A stretch of 64,000 bases of DNA, from assembly GCA_937920085.1 (NCBI GenBank), contig CALETE010000056.1, positions 97,538-161,537 of the forward strand, in the 5' to 3' direction. The translations under genes and the position numbers were made by a program. The notes beneath the pieces were generated by a model. The model made no database searches and was not told the origin of the DNA. It saw only the letters and a program-made list of their open reading frames with translations. This DNA comes from an uncultured Alphaproteobacteria bacterium (GTDB taxonomy: Bacteria; Pseudomonadota; Alphaproteobacteria; Caulobacterales; Caulobacteraceae). Below are positions 37,186-47,223 of the stretch, one piece after another; positions within the stretch are counted from its first letter, which is position 1, and each line of letters starts with the position of its first letter.

Positions 37186-37898
37186 AAAAGGTCCTACGCA
37201 ATCCGAGGGTCCAAGCGTTTTTGGGTTGGATCCTGGCGACCTATATCGCCCTTATTCACCGCACGGTGAAATGGCATCATGAAGACCTGGATAAGGTGCT
37301 CCCCTATGTAGAGTCCGAGGTCGGCGTGATCAATCTGGTCTGGCATAGCCGCATTCCGATTTGGGGATTTTTGGCAGAACTCTGGGCGCGCAAGTCCAAG
37401 CGCCAGTGCCTTGTGTCGCCCTCGGCGGATGGGGAGTTCCTCGCCCTGGCCCTAGAGCGAATGGGCTTTCCGTCGATCCGCATGTCCTCGGCCAAGAAAG
37501 GGGACGCGACCAAGGCCCGGCAAGCTGTGGCCGGGTTCAGGGAATCCCTGAAGGCCGTTCATGATGGGGCTGTGCTGCTGGTCACCCCTGACGGGCCGCG
37601 GGGCCCCAATGAGGTCATGGCCCTGGGTGCCCTACAAATCGCCAAGCGCACGGGCGCACCTGTCTTTTTGACTGGTATCGCAGTGTCGCCCCACATCCTG
37701 CTTAACACCTGGGACAAGGTCATGCTCGGGGCACCCTTTGGTCGGGGCGTCGTCACTTGGGATGGGCCTTACTATATTCCCGCCGATGCTGACGAGGCCG
37801 CGATTGCTCAACTGGGTCAGGACTGGTCCAAGGCTTTGAGCGCCGTCGCCCGCAAGGCTGAAGCCCTCGCCGCCCAATCGCCGAGGATGACCGCCTGA
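37182..37898 (+). CDS. DUF374 lysophospholipid-acyltransferase-like protein
   Basis: 238 residues of the DUF374 family, related to LPLAT acyltransferases. Features: one N-terminal hydrophobic segment, INLVWHSRIPI, FPSIRMSSAKKGDATKARQ, and TPDGPRGPNEVM. The classical HxxxxD is replaced by the WHSR element usual for DUF374. It starts with GTG overlapping the exporter gene and ends in TGATG with the CDF gene. A role in lipid A assembly is inferred from conserved neighbours. Confidence 0.87.
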   Translation: MKKVLRNPRVQAFLGWILATYIALIHRTVKWHHEDLDKVLPYVESEVGVINLVWHSRIPIWGFLAELWARKSKRQCLVSPSADGEFLALALERMGFPSIRMSSAKKGDATKARQAVAGFRESLKAVHDGAVLLVTPDGPRGPNEVMALGALQIAKRTGAPVFLTGIAVSPHILLNTWDKVMLGAPFGRGVVTWDGPYYIPADADEAAIAQLGQDWSKALSAVARKAEALAAQSPRMTA

Positions 37899-38863
37899 TG
37901 CCCCATGACGCTCACCATGACCATGGCGGCGGCCATCACCACGATCACGATCATCACGCCCACGGTCACCATGGTCACAGCCATGCTCCAAAGGATTTCG
38001 GCCTGTCCTTTGCCGTCGGCGTTGGTCTGAATGCTGGTTTTGTCCTGATCGAAGTCCTAGTGGGGTTGAGCTCTCACTCCCTGGCTTTGCTGGCCGATGC
38101 TGGCCATAACTTTTCCGATGTCTTGGCGCTGCTGATGGCCTGGGGCGCGGCGATTATGGCCAAGCAGGTGCCAAGCACCCGCCGTACCTATGGCCTGCGG
38201 AAGGGTACGATCCTGGCCTCCCTGGCCAATGCCGTCCTGCTGTTGATTGCGGTGGGTGTCATTGCGTCAGAATCCGCCCGGCGATTGATGGACCCCACCG
38301 CCATAGCCACCCTACCTGTGATGATCACCGCTGGGATCGGCGTTGTGATCAATACAGCCACCGCCCTGATGTTCCTGCGTGGTCAGGAAGACCTGAATAT
38401 CCGCGGGGCCTTCATGCACATGGCGACAGATGCCGCTGTGTCCCTGGCTGTGGTTGTTGGCGCAGGGGTCATGATGGCCACCGGCGGCCTGACCTGGCTA
38501 GACCCGGCGCTCAGCCTGATTATCGCTGGGGTCATCGTCATCGGAACCTGGAGCCTGCTGCGCGACTCCATAGACCTAGCCATGGACGCAGTGCCAAAAA
38601 GTGTAGATGTGGCCGCCGTCCGTTCCTGGCTGTTGAACCAACCGGGCGTCTCTGATGTCCACGACCTTCACATCTGGGCCATGAGCACCACAGAAACCGC
38701 CCTGACGGTCCATCTGACCCGACCCGATAATGCCGATCCGGATGCTTTCCTCCATGCCGCCTGCGACGGGCTGGCTGATCGGTTCCATATTGGCCATTGC
38801 ACCCTGCAGATTGAGACCGGAGATGCCGCCCAGTGCCGCCTCGCCCCGGCGGAGATGGTCTAG
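37898..38863 (+). CDS. Cation diffusion facilitator metal transporter
   Basis: 321-residue inner-membrane efflux protein, likely for zinc. The N-terminus (residues 3-29) is very histidine-rich, a putative metal sensor. About six helices follow, with the transport sites LLADAGHNFSDVL and MHMATDAAVSL. A cytoplasmic C-terminal domain has VSDVHDLHIWAMST. Its ATG shares a base with the previous stop. It sits inside the lipid A/Kdo gene train, where a metal transporter is not an expected member. Confidence 0.92.
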   Translation: MPHDAHHDHGGGHHHDHDHHAHGHHGHSHAPKDFGLSFAVGVGLNAGFVLIEVLVGLSSHSLALLADAGHNFSDVLALLMAWGAAIMAKQVPSTRRTYGLRKGTILASLANAVLLLIAVGVIASESARRLMDPTAIATLPVMITAGIGVVINTATALMFLRGQEDLNIRGAFMHMATDAAVSLAVVVGAGVMMATGGLTWLDPALSLIIAGVIVIGTWSLLRDSIDLAMDAVPKSVDVAAVRSWLLNQPGVSDVHDLHIWAMSTTETALTVHLTRPDNADPDAFLHAACDGLADRFHIGHCTLQIETGDAAQCRLAPAEMV

Positions 38864-38865
38864 GC

Positions 38866-40113
38866 GTGTGGCTGACCCTCTATCAGGTCGTCACCCTCCT
38901 GCTGGAGCCAGCGGTTCCCTCGATCCTGCGCGGTCGCGCCAAGCGGGGTAAGGAAGACCCGACCCGAATCGGCGAGCGGTTTGGGTGTCCGACCAGACCC
39001 CGCCCGGCTGGCCCCCTCGTATGGCTCCATGGGGTCAGCGTGGGTGAAAGTCAGTCCTTGCTCCCCCTGGTTTCGGCGCTGAAGGCGGCCAGGCCTGAGA
39101 TCAATATTCTCGTGACCTCGGGCACGAAAACCTCTGCGAACCTACTGGCCAAGCGCTTGCCGCCCGATGTGATGTATCAGTATGCGCCCGTGGATGTCCC
39201 CGGCGCCGTCGGGCGGTTCCTGAACCACTGGCGGCCCGCTGTCGGTGTTTTGGTCGAGAGCGAACTCTGGCCAAATCTGATCCTCAAGGCGCAGGCAAAG
39301 GGGGTCAAACTGGTGCTGGCCTCGGCGCGGATCACAGCAAAGAGCGCTGCGGGCTGGCAGCGCATGGGGTCATCCGCACGCCAACTGCTAGGCACCTTTA
39401 AGGTGCTCATGCCGCAGGATGCTGAAACCGCAGGACGCCTAGAAAAGCTGGGTGGAACCATTGGCCCCTTCGCAAACCTCAAGCGGGTTGGCCAAGCCCT
39501 GGCCTATGATCAGGAAGAGCTTAAGGCCCTAAAAACCTATTCCACCGGTCGACCGGTGATCCTGGCGTCTAATACCCACCCCGGCGAAGAAACCCTGATC
39601 TGCCAAGCAGGTTTGGGCCTCGGAGCCCTTCTCGTGGTCGCCCCGCGGCACCCCGAACGGGGGAACGAGGTCGCCAAAAGCTTGGAGGCCTTAGGCTTGA
39701 AGGTCTGTCGCAGATCAAAGGGGGAGACCTTATCCTCTGACCATCAGGTCTATCTGGCCGACACCCTGGGTGAGATGGGCCTCATGTATGCATGGGCCGA
39801 TGTGGCGGTCATGGGTGGTAGTTTCTTTCCAGGGATCGGAGGTCACAACCCCCTCGAACCTGCACGGATGGGCGTCCCCATCATCACGGGCCCTTACGTC
39901 TTCAATGCCAGCGATCTGTATGGGGAAATGCTCGATGCTGTGGCCGCGATAGAGGTGGCGGATGGACCTGAATTGACCCGCAGCCTGACGGGACTGATCG
40001 CCAACCCCCAGATCCGTCGGCAGATGACAGATGCCGCCCTGGCCTATGCGGCTCAACAAGGAGTGGCCCTGGACACGGTCATGTCGGCCCTATTGCCCCT
40101 GATAGACGCATGA
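38866..40113 (+). CDS. waaA: Kdo transferase WaaA (KdtA)
   Basis: 415-residue membrane-associated GT-B enzyme that adds Kdo to lipid IV-A. Features: N-terminal hydrophobic anchor, LVWLHGVSVGESQSLLPLV, WRPAVGVLVESELWPNLI, the second-domain VILASNTHPGEE, and the GIGGHNPLEPARMG donor-site loop. The GTG at 38866 is two bases after the CDF stop. It ends with an ATGA overlap into lpxK. The length is normal. Confidence 0.93.
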   Translation: MWLTLYQVVTLLLEPAVPSILRGRAKRGKEDPTRIGERFGCPTRPRPAGPLVWLHGVSVGESQSLLPLVSALKAARPEINILVTSGTKTSANLLAKRLPPDVMYQYAPVDVPGAVGRFLNHWRPAVGVLVESELWPNLILKAQAKGVKLVLASARITAKSAAGWQRMGSSARQLLGTFKVLMPQDAETAGRLEKLGGTIGPFANLKRVGQALAYDQEELKALKTYSTGRPVILASNTHPGEETLICQAGLGLGALLVVAPRHPERGNEVAKSLEALGLKVCRRSKGETLSSDHQVYLADTLGEMGLMYAWADVAVMGGSFFPGIGGHNPLEPARMGVPIITGPYVFNASDLYGEMLDAVAAIEVADGPELTRSLTGLIANPQIRRQMTDAALAYAAQQGVALDTVMSALLPLIDA

Positions 40114-41117
40114 ACTTGCCGACGCCGAAATGGTGGTATGTGCGATCCGGCGCGCCGGCGCCTGTGATCCGGGCACTCTTGACACCGATCAGCTGGATTT
40201 GGGCCTGGGCGACCGCGCGGCGTATAGCCCGGGCAACACCCATAGATCCTGGTGCACCTGTTATCTGTGTTGGCAATCTGACCGCTGGGGGAACCGGCAA
40301 GACTCCGGTGGTGCGCGAATTGCTGCGAATTTTACGGGATCGAGGGGTCGTCGCCCATGGCCTGTCGCGGGGTTATGGCGGGCGGCTGAAGGGCCCCACG
40401 CAAGTTGACCTTTCGCATCACAGCGCCACAGACATCGGGGATGAACCCCTAATGATGGCAAGCGACGGGCCCATGTGGGTGTCCGTCGACCGTGCAGCGG
40501 GAGCCAAGGCGGCCGTGGCGAAGGGCGCGCAGGTGGTGGTGATGGATGATGGCCACCAAAACCCGACGCTCAAAAAGGCCCTGTCCCTGGTGGTGGTGGA
40601 TGGGGAGACCCGAGATGGGGAATGGCCCTTGGGGGATGGTTCCGTTTTTCCAGCTGGCCCCTTGCGAGAACCCTTAAAGGTCGGCTTGGCGCGGGCCGAC
40701 GCCGTGATCCTTGTGCTTCCGGAGGACCTTAGGGCACCAGATCCTGAGCTGCTTGCCATGTTTCCGGGAAAGCCGATCCTGTGCGTTCGGATCAACCCCG
40801 TCAGGCCGCCCCCCCCTGGCCCCCAAATGGGCTTTGCCGGTATTGGCAAGCCCTGGAAGGTCGAACGCGCCCTGAAGGCCGCGGGATGTCAGCTGGTGGA
40901 ATTTGCCAATTTTCCCGACCATGCCGACTATTCGGAAGCCACCCTAAAGAGCCTCGCTGCCACAGCGGCACAATTCGGCGCAGGCTTAGTCACCACCGAA
41001 AAAGACTGGGTGCGCCTGCCGCCGGCCTGGCGGGATCGGGTCACAGCTTGGCCGATCCGCGCGACCTTTGAAGTCCCTGCTGACCTGGAAAAACTCCTAG
41101 ACGGCCTCAGCCTTTAG
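40110..41117 (+). CDS. lpxK: Tetraacyldisaccharide 4'-kinase LpxK
   Basis: 335-residue inner-membrane kinase that phosphorylates the lipid A disaccharide. N-terminal WWYVRSGAP with a hydrophobic anchor, P-loop VGNLTAGGTGKTPVV, the LSRGYGGR segment, VVMDDGHQNPTL, and the late LVTTEKDWVRLP. Starts inside the end of waaA (ATGA), so the last genes of the train are coupled. The stop overlaps that of the convergent phosphotransferase gene. Confidence 0.95.
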   Translation: MNLPTPKWWYVRSGAPAPVIRALLTPISWIWAWATARRIARATPIDPGAPVICVGNLTAGGTGKTPVVRELLRILRDRGVVAHGLSRGYGGRLKGPTQVDLSHHSATDIGDEPLMMASDGPMWVSVDRAAGAKAAVAKGAQVVVMDDGHQNPTLKKALSLVVVDGETRDGEWPLGDGSVFPAGPLREPLKVGLARADAVILVLPEDLRAPDPELLAMFPGKPILCVRINPVRPPPPGPQMGFAGIGKPWKVERALKAAGCQLVEFANFPDHADYSEATLKSLAATAAQFGAGLVTTEKDWVRLPPAWRDRVTAWPIRATFEVPADLEKLLDGLSL

Positions 41118-42181
41118 GCCCCGGCCTTCTGGGCATAGGTCCAGGCTGATTGTGCCAGCAAGGGCACCCGCTCTGCCATGGCGGCCGCCTGGGGGCTATT
41201 GGCGGTGCCATCGCGGACCCGACCGACAATGCCCTGACAAATGCCCGCCAGCCGGAACATATTGTAGGAGAAGAACCAGTCGAGGTTGCGCAGTCCGGGC
41301 CGGTTGGTCCGCTGGCAATAGATCTCAACGGCCTCCTCAAGGGTCGGCAGGCCGTGGGCCTTTAAGTCAGGTAGGGTCGAGATGGAGCCATTGACCCAGT
41401 TCATCAACAGATAGGTGAAGTCGGCCAGGGGCTCGCCCAGCGTGCCCAGTTCCCAGTCCAGAACCGCAGCAACCCTGGGCTCTGTGGGGTGAAGCACCAT
41501 ATTGTCCAGACGGTAGTCCCCGTGAACCACGCTGGTGCGTTCCTGTTCCGGAAGCGATTTTGGCAGGAAGTCGATCAAGCGCTCCATCTCTTCCAGGTGG
41601 ACGGTTTCGGAGGCCTTGTACTGCTTGGTCCAGCGGTCGACCTGACGACCCATGTAATTGCCAGGCTTGCCATAGTCGCCCAGACCAATGGCTTCATGAT
41701 CGGTATTGTGCAGGTCAGCGAGGGTTTCGATCTTGGCCTTGAAGATCGCAAACCGCTCGGCGGGCTCATAGGCCGGAAGGGTCTGATCCCAGAGAATTCG
41801 CCCCTCAACCATGTCCATAATATAGAACCAGGTGCCGATGACGGCATCGTCGGTGCAGAGGCCATAGGACCGTGCTACGGGAAAACCTGTCGGATAGAGG
41901 GCGGTGATCACCTTATATTCGCGATCCACAGCGTGGGCCGAGGGCAGCAGTTTGCCCGGCGGCTTGCGCCGCATGACGTACTTCTTCGAGGGGGTGATCA
42001 GCTGATAGGTGGGATTGGACTGCCCGCCCTTGAACTGGCGAACCTCTAGGGGACCTTCAAAACCCTCAACATTAGCCTGCATCCAAGTGGTCAGGGCGGC
42101 CTCGTCGAAGCGATGGCTGTCAGCGACGTCCTTCGTGCCCGAATTCGCGGCTTCGCGTTCCTGCTCGGCGGTATCGGTCAT
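41114..42181 (-). CDS. Aminoglycoside-phosphotransferase-fold protein (ACAD10-like)
   Basis: 355 residues with a kinase-like APH fold. Features: QFKGGQSNPTYQL, KYVMRRKPPGKLLPSAH, catalytic loop VVHGDYRLDNMVLHP and metal-binding VLDWELGTLGEPLAD. The resemblance is to the phosphotransferase domain of ACAD10/11-type proteins, which act on hydroxyacyl-CoA in fatty acid breakdown, rather than to antibiotic kinases. The ATG at 42181 with AGGGAG upstream is preferred to one 26 codons earlier. Stand-alone minus-strand gene. Confidence 0.85.
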   Translation of the reverse strand: MTDTAEQEREAANSGTKDVADSHRFDEAALTTWMQANVEGFEGPLEVRQFKGGQSNPTYQLITPSKKYVMRRKPPGKLLPSAHAVDREYKVITALYPTGFPVARSYGLCTDDAVIGTWFYIMDMVEGRILWDQTLPAYEPAERFAIFKAKIETLADLHNTDHEAIGLGDYGKPGNYMGRQVDRWTKQYKASETVHLEEMERLIDFLPKSLPEQERTSVVHGDYRLDNMVLHPTEPRVAAVLDWELGTLGEPLADFTYLLMNWVNGSISTLPDLKAHGLPTLEEAVEIYCQRTNRPGLRNLDWFFSYNMFRLAGICQGIVGRVRDGTANSPQAAAMAERVPLLAQSAWTYAQKAGA

Positions 42182-42323
42182 GATGGACTCCCTAGGTCTT
42201 ACACGTGTTTGAAATAGCATACCGACCGAGGATAGGCTGGGGCAAGACCTGTCATTCAAAGCGTTAGAGCCTGTCTCGATCCGATAGCCAGTTCCGCCTT
42301 TTCACAGGATGCGCTTATCGAGA

Positions 42324-43595
42324 TCAGCGGCCCAATGCGCGCCAGCCGATATCTGTGCGGTGAAATCCCCCCGGCCAGTCGATCTTCGCAACCGCGGCAT
42401 AGGCCCTTTGCCGGGCCTCTTCAAAGCTGGCACCGCGCGCACAGACATTCAGCACCCGCCCGCCCGAGGCCCTCAGGGTTCCGTCACCATCTCGCCGGGT
42501 GCCCGCATGGAAGACCACCACGCCCTCGCCGAAATCCTGATCTGCGCCGACAATCTCGGTTCCCGTCTCCGGCGCGTCTGGATACCCCTGAGCTGCGAGC
42601 ACCACGCAGACTGCCGCCTCGTCGTGCCATTGCGGCTGGGGCAGTTCGTGGAGCCTCCCCGTCGCGCAGGCCATAAGATAAGGCACCAGGTCGCTCTTTA
42701 GTCGAAGCATCAGGACCTGGCATTCCGGGTCGCCAAAGCGGGCGTTGAACTCCACAAGCTTGGGTCCCTCGCGGGTCGCCATCAGCTCGACAAACAGCAC
42801 ACCGCGATAGGGGGCCCCTTCAGCTGCAATGCCGGCAAAGGCTGGCGCGGCCAAACGTGTCAGGGTCTGCTCCACCAGGGTTGGAGTGAAGACCGGTGCT
42901 GGCGAATAGGTGCCCATACCACCGGTATTTGGCCCCTGCTCGCCGTCAAAAGCACGCTTGTGGTCCTGGGCAGAGCCAAACAGCATAGAGGTCTGCCCGT
43001 CACACAGGGCAAACAGCGAGCCGATCTCCCCCTCGAGAAATTCCTCGATCACCACCCTGGCCCCGGCGCCGCCGAACCGCCCCCCGAAGACGTCATCAAT
43101 GGCGGTCTCTGCTGTCGCCAAATCAGGGGCAATGACCACGCCCTTCCCCGCAGCTAAGCCATCGGCCTTGATCACATAGGGCGCGACGAAGGCACTCAGA
43201 CCCGCCTTTGCCGCAGCAGCAGTCTCAAAGACCCCATAGGCCGAGGTGGGCAGGCTGTGTCGGTCGCAGAAAGCCTTGGTGAAGGCCTTGGAGCTTTCCA
43301 ACAGCCCCGCCGCCGCCGTTGGGCCAAAGCAGGGGATTTCGGCCAAGGCCAAGGCATCCGCCAGACCGGCTTCCACGGACACTTCAGGGCCGATCACCAC
43401 GAGATCGGCTGCCATGTCCTGGGCCAAGGCGACGATGGCTGGCACATCGGTTGTGCTGAGCGGCTTCAGCGCGCCCAAGGCCGCCATACCCGGATTGCCC
43501 GGAGCGATGACCAAGGTCTCTACCAGAGGTGAGGCCTTGATCTTCCAGGCCAAGGCGTGTTCGCGACCGCCGGATCCGATGAGCAATATTTTCAT
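42324..43595 (-). CDS. purD: Phosphoribosylamine-glycine ligase PurD
   Basis: 423-residue ATP-grasp enzyme, second step of purine synthesis. Starts MKILLIGSGGREHALAWK as expected, with PGNPGMAALG, the ATP-binding KADGLAAGKGVVIA, EEFLEGEIGSLFALCDG, GGMGTYSPAP and the metal site EFNARFGDPECQ. A full-length, intact housekeeping gene. Confidence 0.97.
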   Translation of the reverse strand: MKILLIGSGGREHALAWKIKASPLVETLVIAPGNPGMAALGALKPLSTTDVPAIVALAQDMAADLVVIGPEVSVEAGLADALALAEIPCFGPTAAAGLLESSKAFTKAFCDRHSLPTSAYGVFETAAAAKAGLSAFVAPYVIKADGLAAGKGVVIAPDLATAETAIDDVFGGRFGGAGARVVIEEFLEGEIGSLFALCDGQTSMLFGSAQDHKRAFDGEQGPNTGGMGTYSPAPVFTPTLVEQTLTRLAAPAFAGIAAEGAPYRGVLFVELMATREGPKLVEFNARFGDPECQVLMLRLKSDLVPYLMACATGRLHELPQPQWHDEAAVCVVLAAQGYPDAPETGTEIVGADQDFGEGVVVFHAGTRRDGDGTLRASGGRVLNVCARGASFEEARQRAYAAVAKIDWPGGFHRTDIGWRALGR

Positions 43596-43643
43596 AGTCG
43601 GGCTTTGGCCTGCAAGGCCGCAGAGGTCAACTCAGGCGTCAGC

Positions 43644-44336
43644 CTATTGACCAACATCCAGAGAATAGCCGGCCGACCGAACCGTGCGGATCGGATCAAT
43701 ATCGCTGTCCTTGCGGTTCAGGGCCTTGCGCAGGCGACCCACATGAACGTCGACGGTCCGGGCCTCCACATAGACCTCGCGGCCCCAGACGGCGTCCAGC
43801 AGTTGTTCCCGGGAAAAGACGCGTCCTGGATTTTGCATGAAGTGGTCAAGCAAGCGGAACTCGGTAGGGCCAAGGTGGATTTCTTCCCCAGACCGCCGGA
43901 CGCGATGGGCGACGCGGTCGATAATCAAGTCGCCGCGATGTACCTGATCTTCTGACAAACCAGGGCGGATCCGTCGCAGGACGGCGCGAATACGAGCCGA
44001 CAATTCCGTCATGGCGAAAGGCTTAATCACGTAATCATCGGCACCGGTGTCGAGGCCGCGAATACGATCGGTCTCTTCGCCCCGAGCTGTGAGCATGATG
44101 ATCGGAACATTGCGAGATTCTGTCCGATTCCGGAGGCGACGGCAGACCTCGATTCCGGAGATTTTCGGTAGCATCCAGTCCAGGATCACCAGGTCAGGGG
44201 CGTGTTCGGCCACCATGGTCAGGGCTTCCTCGCCATCCGAGGCCAGGGCGACATCATACCCGTCTTTCTCCAGATTATACTGAAGAAGGGTCGAGAGTGC
44301 GTCTTCGTCTTCGACAATTAGAATGCGCGGCGACAT
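43644..44336 (-). CDS. phoB: PhoB, phosphate response regulator
   Basis: 230-residue OmpR-type regulator. Receiver with EDED at the start, phospho-acceptor Asp53 in LVILDWMLPK and Lys in VIKPFAMTEL. C-terminal winged helix from LGPTEFRLLDHFMQNPGRVF to VDVHVGRLRKALN. Last gene of the phoR-pstCAB-phoU-phoB cluster and the partner of the PhoR kinase encoded at its other end. 17 bases separate it from phoU. Confidence 0.95.
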   Translation of the reverse strand: MSPRILIVEDEDALSTLLQYNLEKDGYDVALASDGEEALTMVAEHAPDLVILDWMLPKISGIEVCRRLRNRTESRNVPIIMLTARGEETDRIRGLDTGADDYVIKPFAMTELSARIRAVLRRIRPGLSEDQVHRGDLIIDRVAHRVRRSGEEIHLGPTEFRLLDHFMQNPGRVFSREQLLDAVWGREVYVEARTVDVHVGRLRKALNRKDSDIDPIRTVRSAGYSLDVGQ

Positions 44337-44353
44337 GAAAATCTGCCTTGTCG

Positions 44354-45049
44354 TTAATAGGTTAGACCGTCGGTCTTGGGTCGAGGCACGCTCATGGTTT
44401 CATCGCCGGTGATCTCGTAATGGATGATCTCCGCAATGTTGGTGGCGTGGTCACCGATCCGCTCCATGTTCTTAGCGACGAACAGGAGGTGGGCGCAGGC
44501 GGTGATCGTCCGCGGATCGCCCATCATATAGGTCAGCAGTTCCCGGAAGAGACTGTTGTAATGCTCATCGACTTCGTCATCCCGGGACCAGACCTGCAGG
44601 GCGCGATCAAGGTTTGAGGCGGTATAGGCATCGAGGACATCCTTCAGCCGCCCAGACACAAGGCGCCCCATCCGTTCGATTGACCGGGTGAGCGCAGCAA
44701 TAGGCTCAGCCTCTGCCAAGACCATGGTCCGCTTGGCGATGTTCTTGGCCAGGTCGCCGCAACGTTCGAGATTATTGGCGATCTTCATGGCCGCCACCGT
44801 CCGGCGGAGGTCATTGGCCATGGGCTGGCGCAGGGCGATCAGCCGAATAGCCTTTCGCTCAATCTCGGCCTGCAAGATGTCTAGGCGCTCATCGCGGGTG
44901 ACAACCTGTTCGGCCAGGGCCTGATCGCGACGGATCACCGCTTCCAGACTGTCGGCAACCTGTGCCTCCGTCAGGCCGCCCATGCGCGCGCACTCCGCTG
45001 TCAGCGCGTTGAGTTCGTCCTCATAGGACTTAACGATGTGCTCGTTCAT
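44354..45049 (-). CDS. phoU: PhoU, phosphate signalling regulator
   Basis: 231-residue helical protein with two three-helix repeats. Features: SYEDELNALTAECARMGG at the start, repeats of the E/D-rich metal-binding helix, ANNLERCGDLAKNIAKR in repeat one and KNMERIGDHATNIAE in repeat two. It links the Pst transporter to PhoR and restrains signalling when phosphate is plentiful. Ten bases after pstB. Confidence 0.95.
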   Translation of the reverse strand: MNEHIVKSYEDELNALTAECARMGGLTEAQVADSLEAVIRRDQALAEQVVTRDERLDILQAEIERKAIRLIALRQPMANDLRRTVAAMKIANNLERCGDLAKNIAKRTMVLAEAEPIAALTRSIERMGRLVSGRLKDVLDAYTASNLDRALQVWSRDDEVDEHYNSLFRELLTYMMGDPRTITACAHLLFVAKNMERIGDHATNIAEIIHYEITGDETMSVPRPKTDGLTY

Positions 45050-45059
45050 AGGGTCGTCC

Positions 45060-45887
45060 TTATCCGAACCGGCCGGTAATATAATCTTGGGTGCGGCTAT
45101 CGCGGGGGTTGGTGAAAATATCCCCGGTGTCGCCGGCTTCCACCAGCTTGCCCATGTGGAAGAAGGCCGTCCTCTGCGAAACCCGCGCGGCTTGGGCCAT
45201 AGAGTGGGTGACGATCACAATGCAGTACTGATTGCGGAGCTCGTCGATCAGCTCTTCGATCCGTGCCGTAGCTATGGGGTCTAGGGCCGAGCAGGGCTCG
45301 TCCATCAAAATGACTTCCGGGCTGACCGCAATGGCGCGGGCGATGACCAGACGCTGTTGCTGACCGCCTGATAGACCCGTGCCTGGCTGTTGCAGGCGAT
45401 CAGAAACCTCGGCCCAAAGGCCTGCGCGCTTCAGGGATTTTTCGACGATGGCGTCAAGCTCTGCCTTGGTTGTGGCAATGCCGTGGATGCGGGGACCATA
45501 GGCGACATTTTCGTAAATGGTCTTGGGAAAGGGATTGGGCTTTTGGAAAACCATGCCCACCCGGGCGCGCAGGACCACGGGATCGATCCCACGATCATTC
45601 ACGTCCTCGCCGTCCAATTCGATGCGACCCTGGACGCGGGCACCTGCAATGGTGTCATTCATCCGGTTGATGCAGCGCAGAAAGGTCGACTTGCCACAGC
45701 CGGATGGGCCGATCAGGGCCGTCACAGACTTTTCAGCCACGTCGAGGGACACATCGAACAGGGCCTGCTTGGCACCGTAGAAAACATTGATGTCCCGGGC
45801 GCGGATCTTGATCTGATCGCCCGGCACTGCTGTGCCCACGACCGGGTCCAGGGCCTCGTCGCGGTTTTGGGTCATGTCTTGTCTCAT
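45060..45887 (-). CDS. pstB: PstB, phosphate ABC transporter ATPase
   Basis: About 275 residues. Walker [18 protein letters not shown], signature [15 protein letters not shown], Walker [13 protein letters not shown], and H-loop VTHSMAQ, all typical of PstB. I chose the ATG at 45887, 46 bases after the pstA stop; the frame is open to 45950 inside pstA, and an ATG at 45875 is also possible. Neither choice alters the ATPase domain. Confidence 0.94.
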   Translation of the reverse strand: MRQDMTQNRDEALDPVVGTAVPGDQIKIRARDINVFYGAKQALFDVSLDVAEKSVTALIGPSGCGKSTFLRCINRMNDTIAGARVQGRIELDGEDVNDRGIDPVVLRARVGMVFQKPNPFPKTIYENVAYGPRIHGIATTKAELDAIVEKSLKRAGLWAEVSDRLQQPGTGLSGGQQQRLVIARAIAVSPEVILMDEPCSALDPIATARIEELIDELRNQYCIVIVTHSMAQAARVSQRTAFFHMGKLVEAGDTGDIFTNPRDSRTQDYITGRFG

Positions 45888-45933
45888 GGCGTTATGCGGC
45901 GCTGTAGTCTGGAAAGATAAGAGATCATCGGGA

Positions 45934-47223
45934 TCACCACCGGCGCTCAAAGCGTCGACGGAGCAGTATGGCGGCTAGGTTCATGACGATCATAAAGACC
46001 AGAAGAACCATGATCGCCCCGGCCGTCCGCTCGTGGAAGGCGCGCTCCGAAGCATTTTCCCAAATGAAGACTTGAACAGGCAGGACCGTCGCTGCGCCCG
46101 TAAAGCCTTCCGGAACTCCGGGAACGAAGGACACCATACCGATCATCAGTAGAGGCGCGGTTTCGCCCAGGGCGTGGGCCATGGACAGAATGGCGCCGGT
46201 CATCACCCCAGGCATGGCGAGGGGCAAGACGTGGTGGAATACGGTCTGGGTCTTGGACGCTCCGACGCCCAAGGCGGCCTCGCGGATAGACGGCGGAACA
46301 GCCTTTAAGGCCGATCGGGTCGCGATAATAACGGTGGGCAGGGCCATCAAGGCAAGGACAAGGCCGCCCAGCAAGGGCGAAGACCTGGGAACATGCAACC
46401 AATTGATAAACACCGCCAAGCCGAGCAGGCCGTAGACGATGGAGGGCACCGCCGCGAGGTTATTGATGTTGACCTCGATAATGTCGGTCCAGCGGTTCTT
46501 GGCCGCAAATTCTTCGAGGTAGGTGGCCGCCAGGACGCCGATCGGCACAGCTAGAAGCGCGGTGACAATCAACATCATGGTCGAGCCGACAATGGCCCCC
46601 CAGACGCCAGCCTGCTCGGGCTCGGTCGAGTCAGATTTGGTCAAAAATCCCGTGTTGAACCCGGATGAAACCATGCCCATGGACTTCATCTTGTCGAGCC
46701 ACTGGAGTTGCGTGTTGTCCAGCTTGCGCTCGTCCTCGGGGGTCGACTTCTTGATTTCGCCCTTATAGTAGAGCGCGCCGTCCGCTCGGACTGGGCCGGT
46801 CACCGACACCGTCTTACCGATCAGGCTCGGGTTGGCCTTAACCTTCTGCAAGAGCTGGAAGCCCAGATCGTTGGACAATATGTCCATCATCTTGGACGAC
46901 TGGGTTCCGAAGTCATCGTCCTTGATCCCCAGGCGCCCTAGAACCTGATCGGCGATCAAGAGATCGAAATTAGCACCACTGATATCAGTACGGTCGACCC
47001 GCGCCGGATCCACATAGACCGGGACGGTAAGGCTGTATTCCAGGAAGGTCGTATAGCCCTGGGAGACGATACGGCCCAGGAGCACAGTCAGAAAAGCCAG
47101 TGCGACAAAGATCGCCGCAAGGCCATAGGCACGGAAGCGCCGCTCTTGGGCATGGCGCACCTTCAGCCGAGCTTCGACTGTCTGGCGCAAAGTCGCCGAG
47201 GTGGACATGGGGGCGTCAGTCAT
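45934..47223 (-). CDS. pstA: PstA, phosphate ABC transporter permease
   Basis: 429 residues, long for PstA. A cytoplasmic tail and one helix are followed by a large soluble insertion (about residues 65-215, DUF3333-like) seen in many alphaproteobacteria. The permease core follows, with the EAA loop [19 protein letters not shown]. The C-terminal [10 protein letters not shown] is basic. Eight-base overlap with pstC, so the two permeases are coupled. Confidence 0.94.
   Translation of the reverse strand: MTDAPMSTSATLRQTVEARLKVRHAQERRFRAYGLAAIFVALAFLTVLLGRIVSQGYTTFLEYSLTVPVYVDPARVDRTDISGANFDLLIADQVLGRLGIKDDDFGTQSSKMMDILSNDLGFQLLQKVKANPSLIGKTVSVTGPVRADGALYYKGEIKKSTPEDERKLDNTQLQWLDKMKSMGMVSSGFNTGFLTKSDSTEPEQAGVWGAIVGSTMMLIVTALLAVPIGVLAATYLEEFAAKNRWTDIIEVNINNLAAVPSIVYGLLGLAVFINWLHVPRSSPLLGGLVLALMALPTVIIATRSALKAVPPSIREAALGVGASKTQTVFHHVLPLAMPGVMTGAILSMAHALGETAPLLMIGMVSFVPGVPEGFTGAATVLPVQVFIWENASERAFHERTAGAIMVLLVFMIVMNLAAILLRRRFERRW

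Noticed and set aside
41114..42181. Antibiotic (aminoglycoside) resistance kinase
   Set aside because: The protein has the general APH fold but its sequence style is ACAD10-like; no resistance context.
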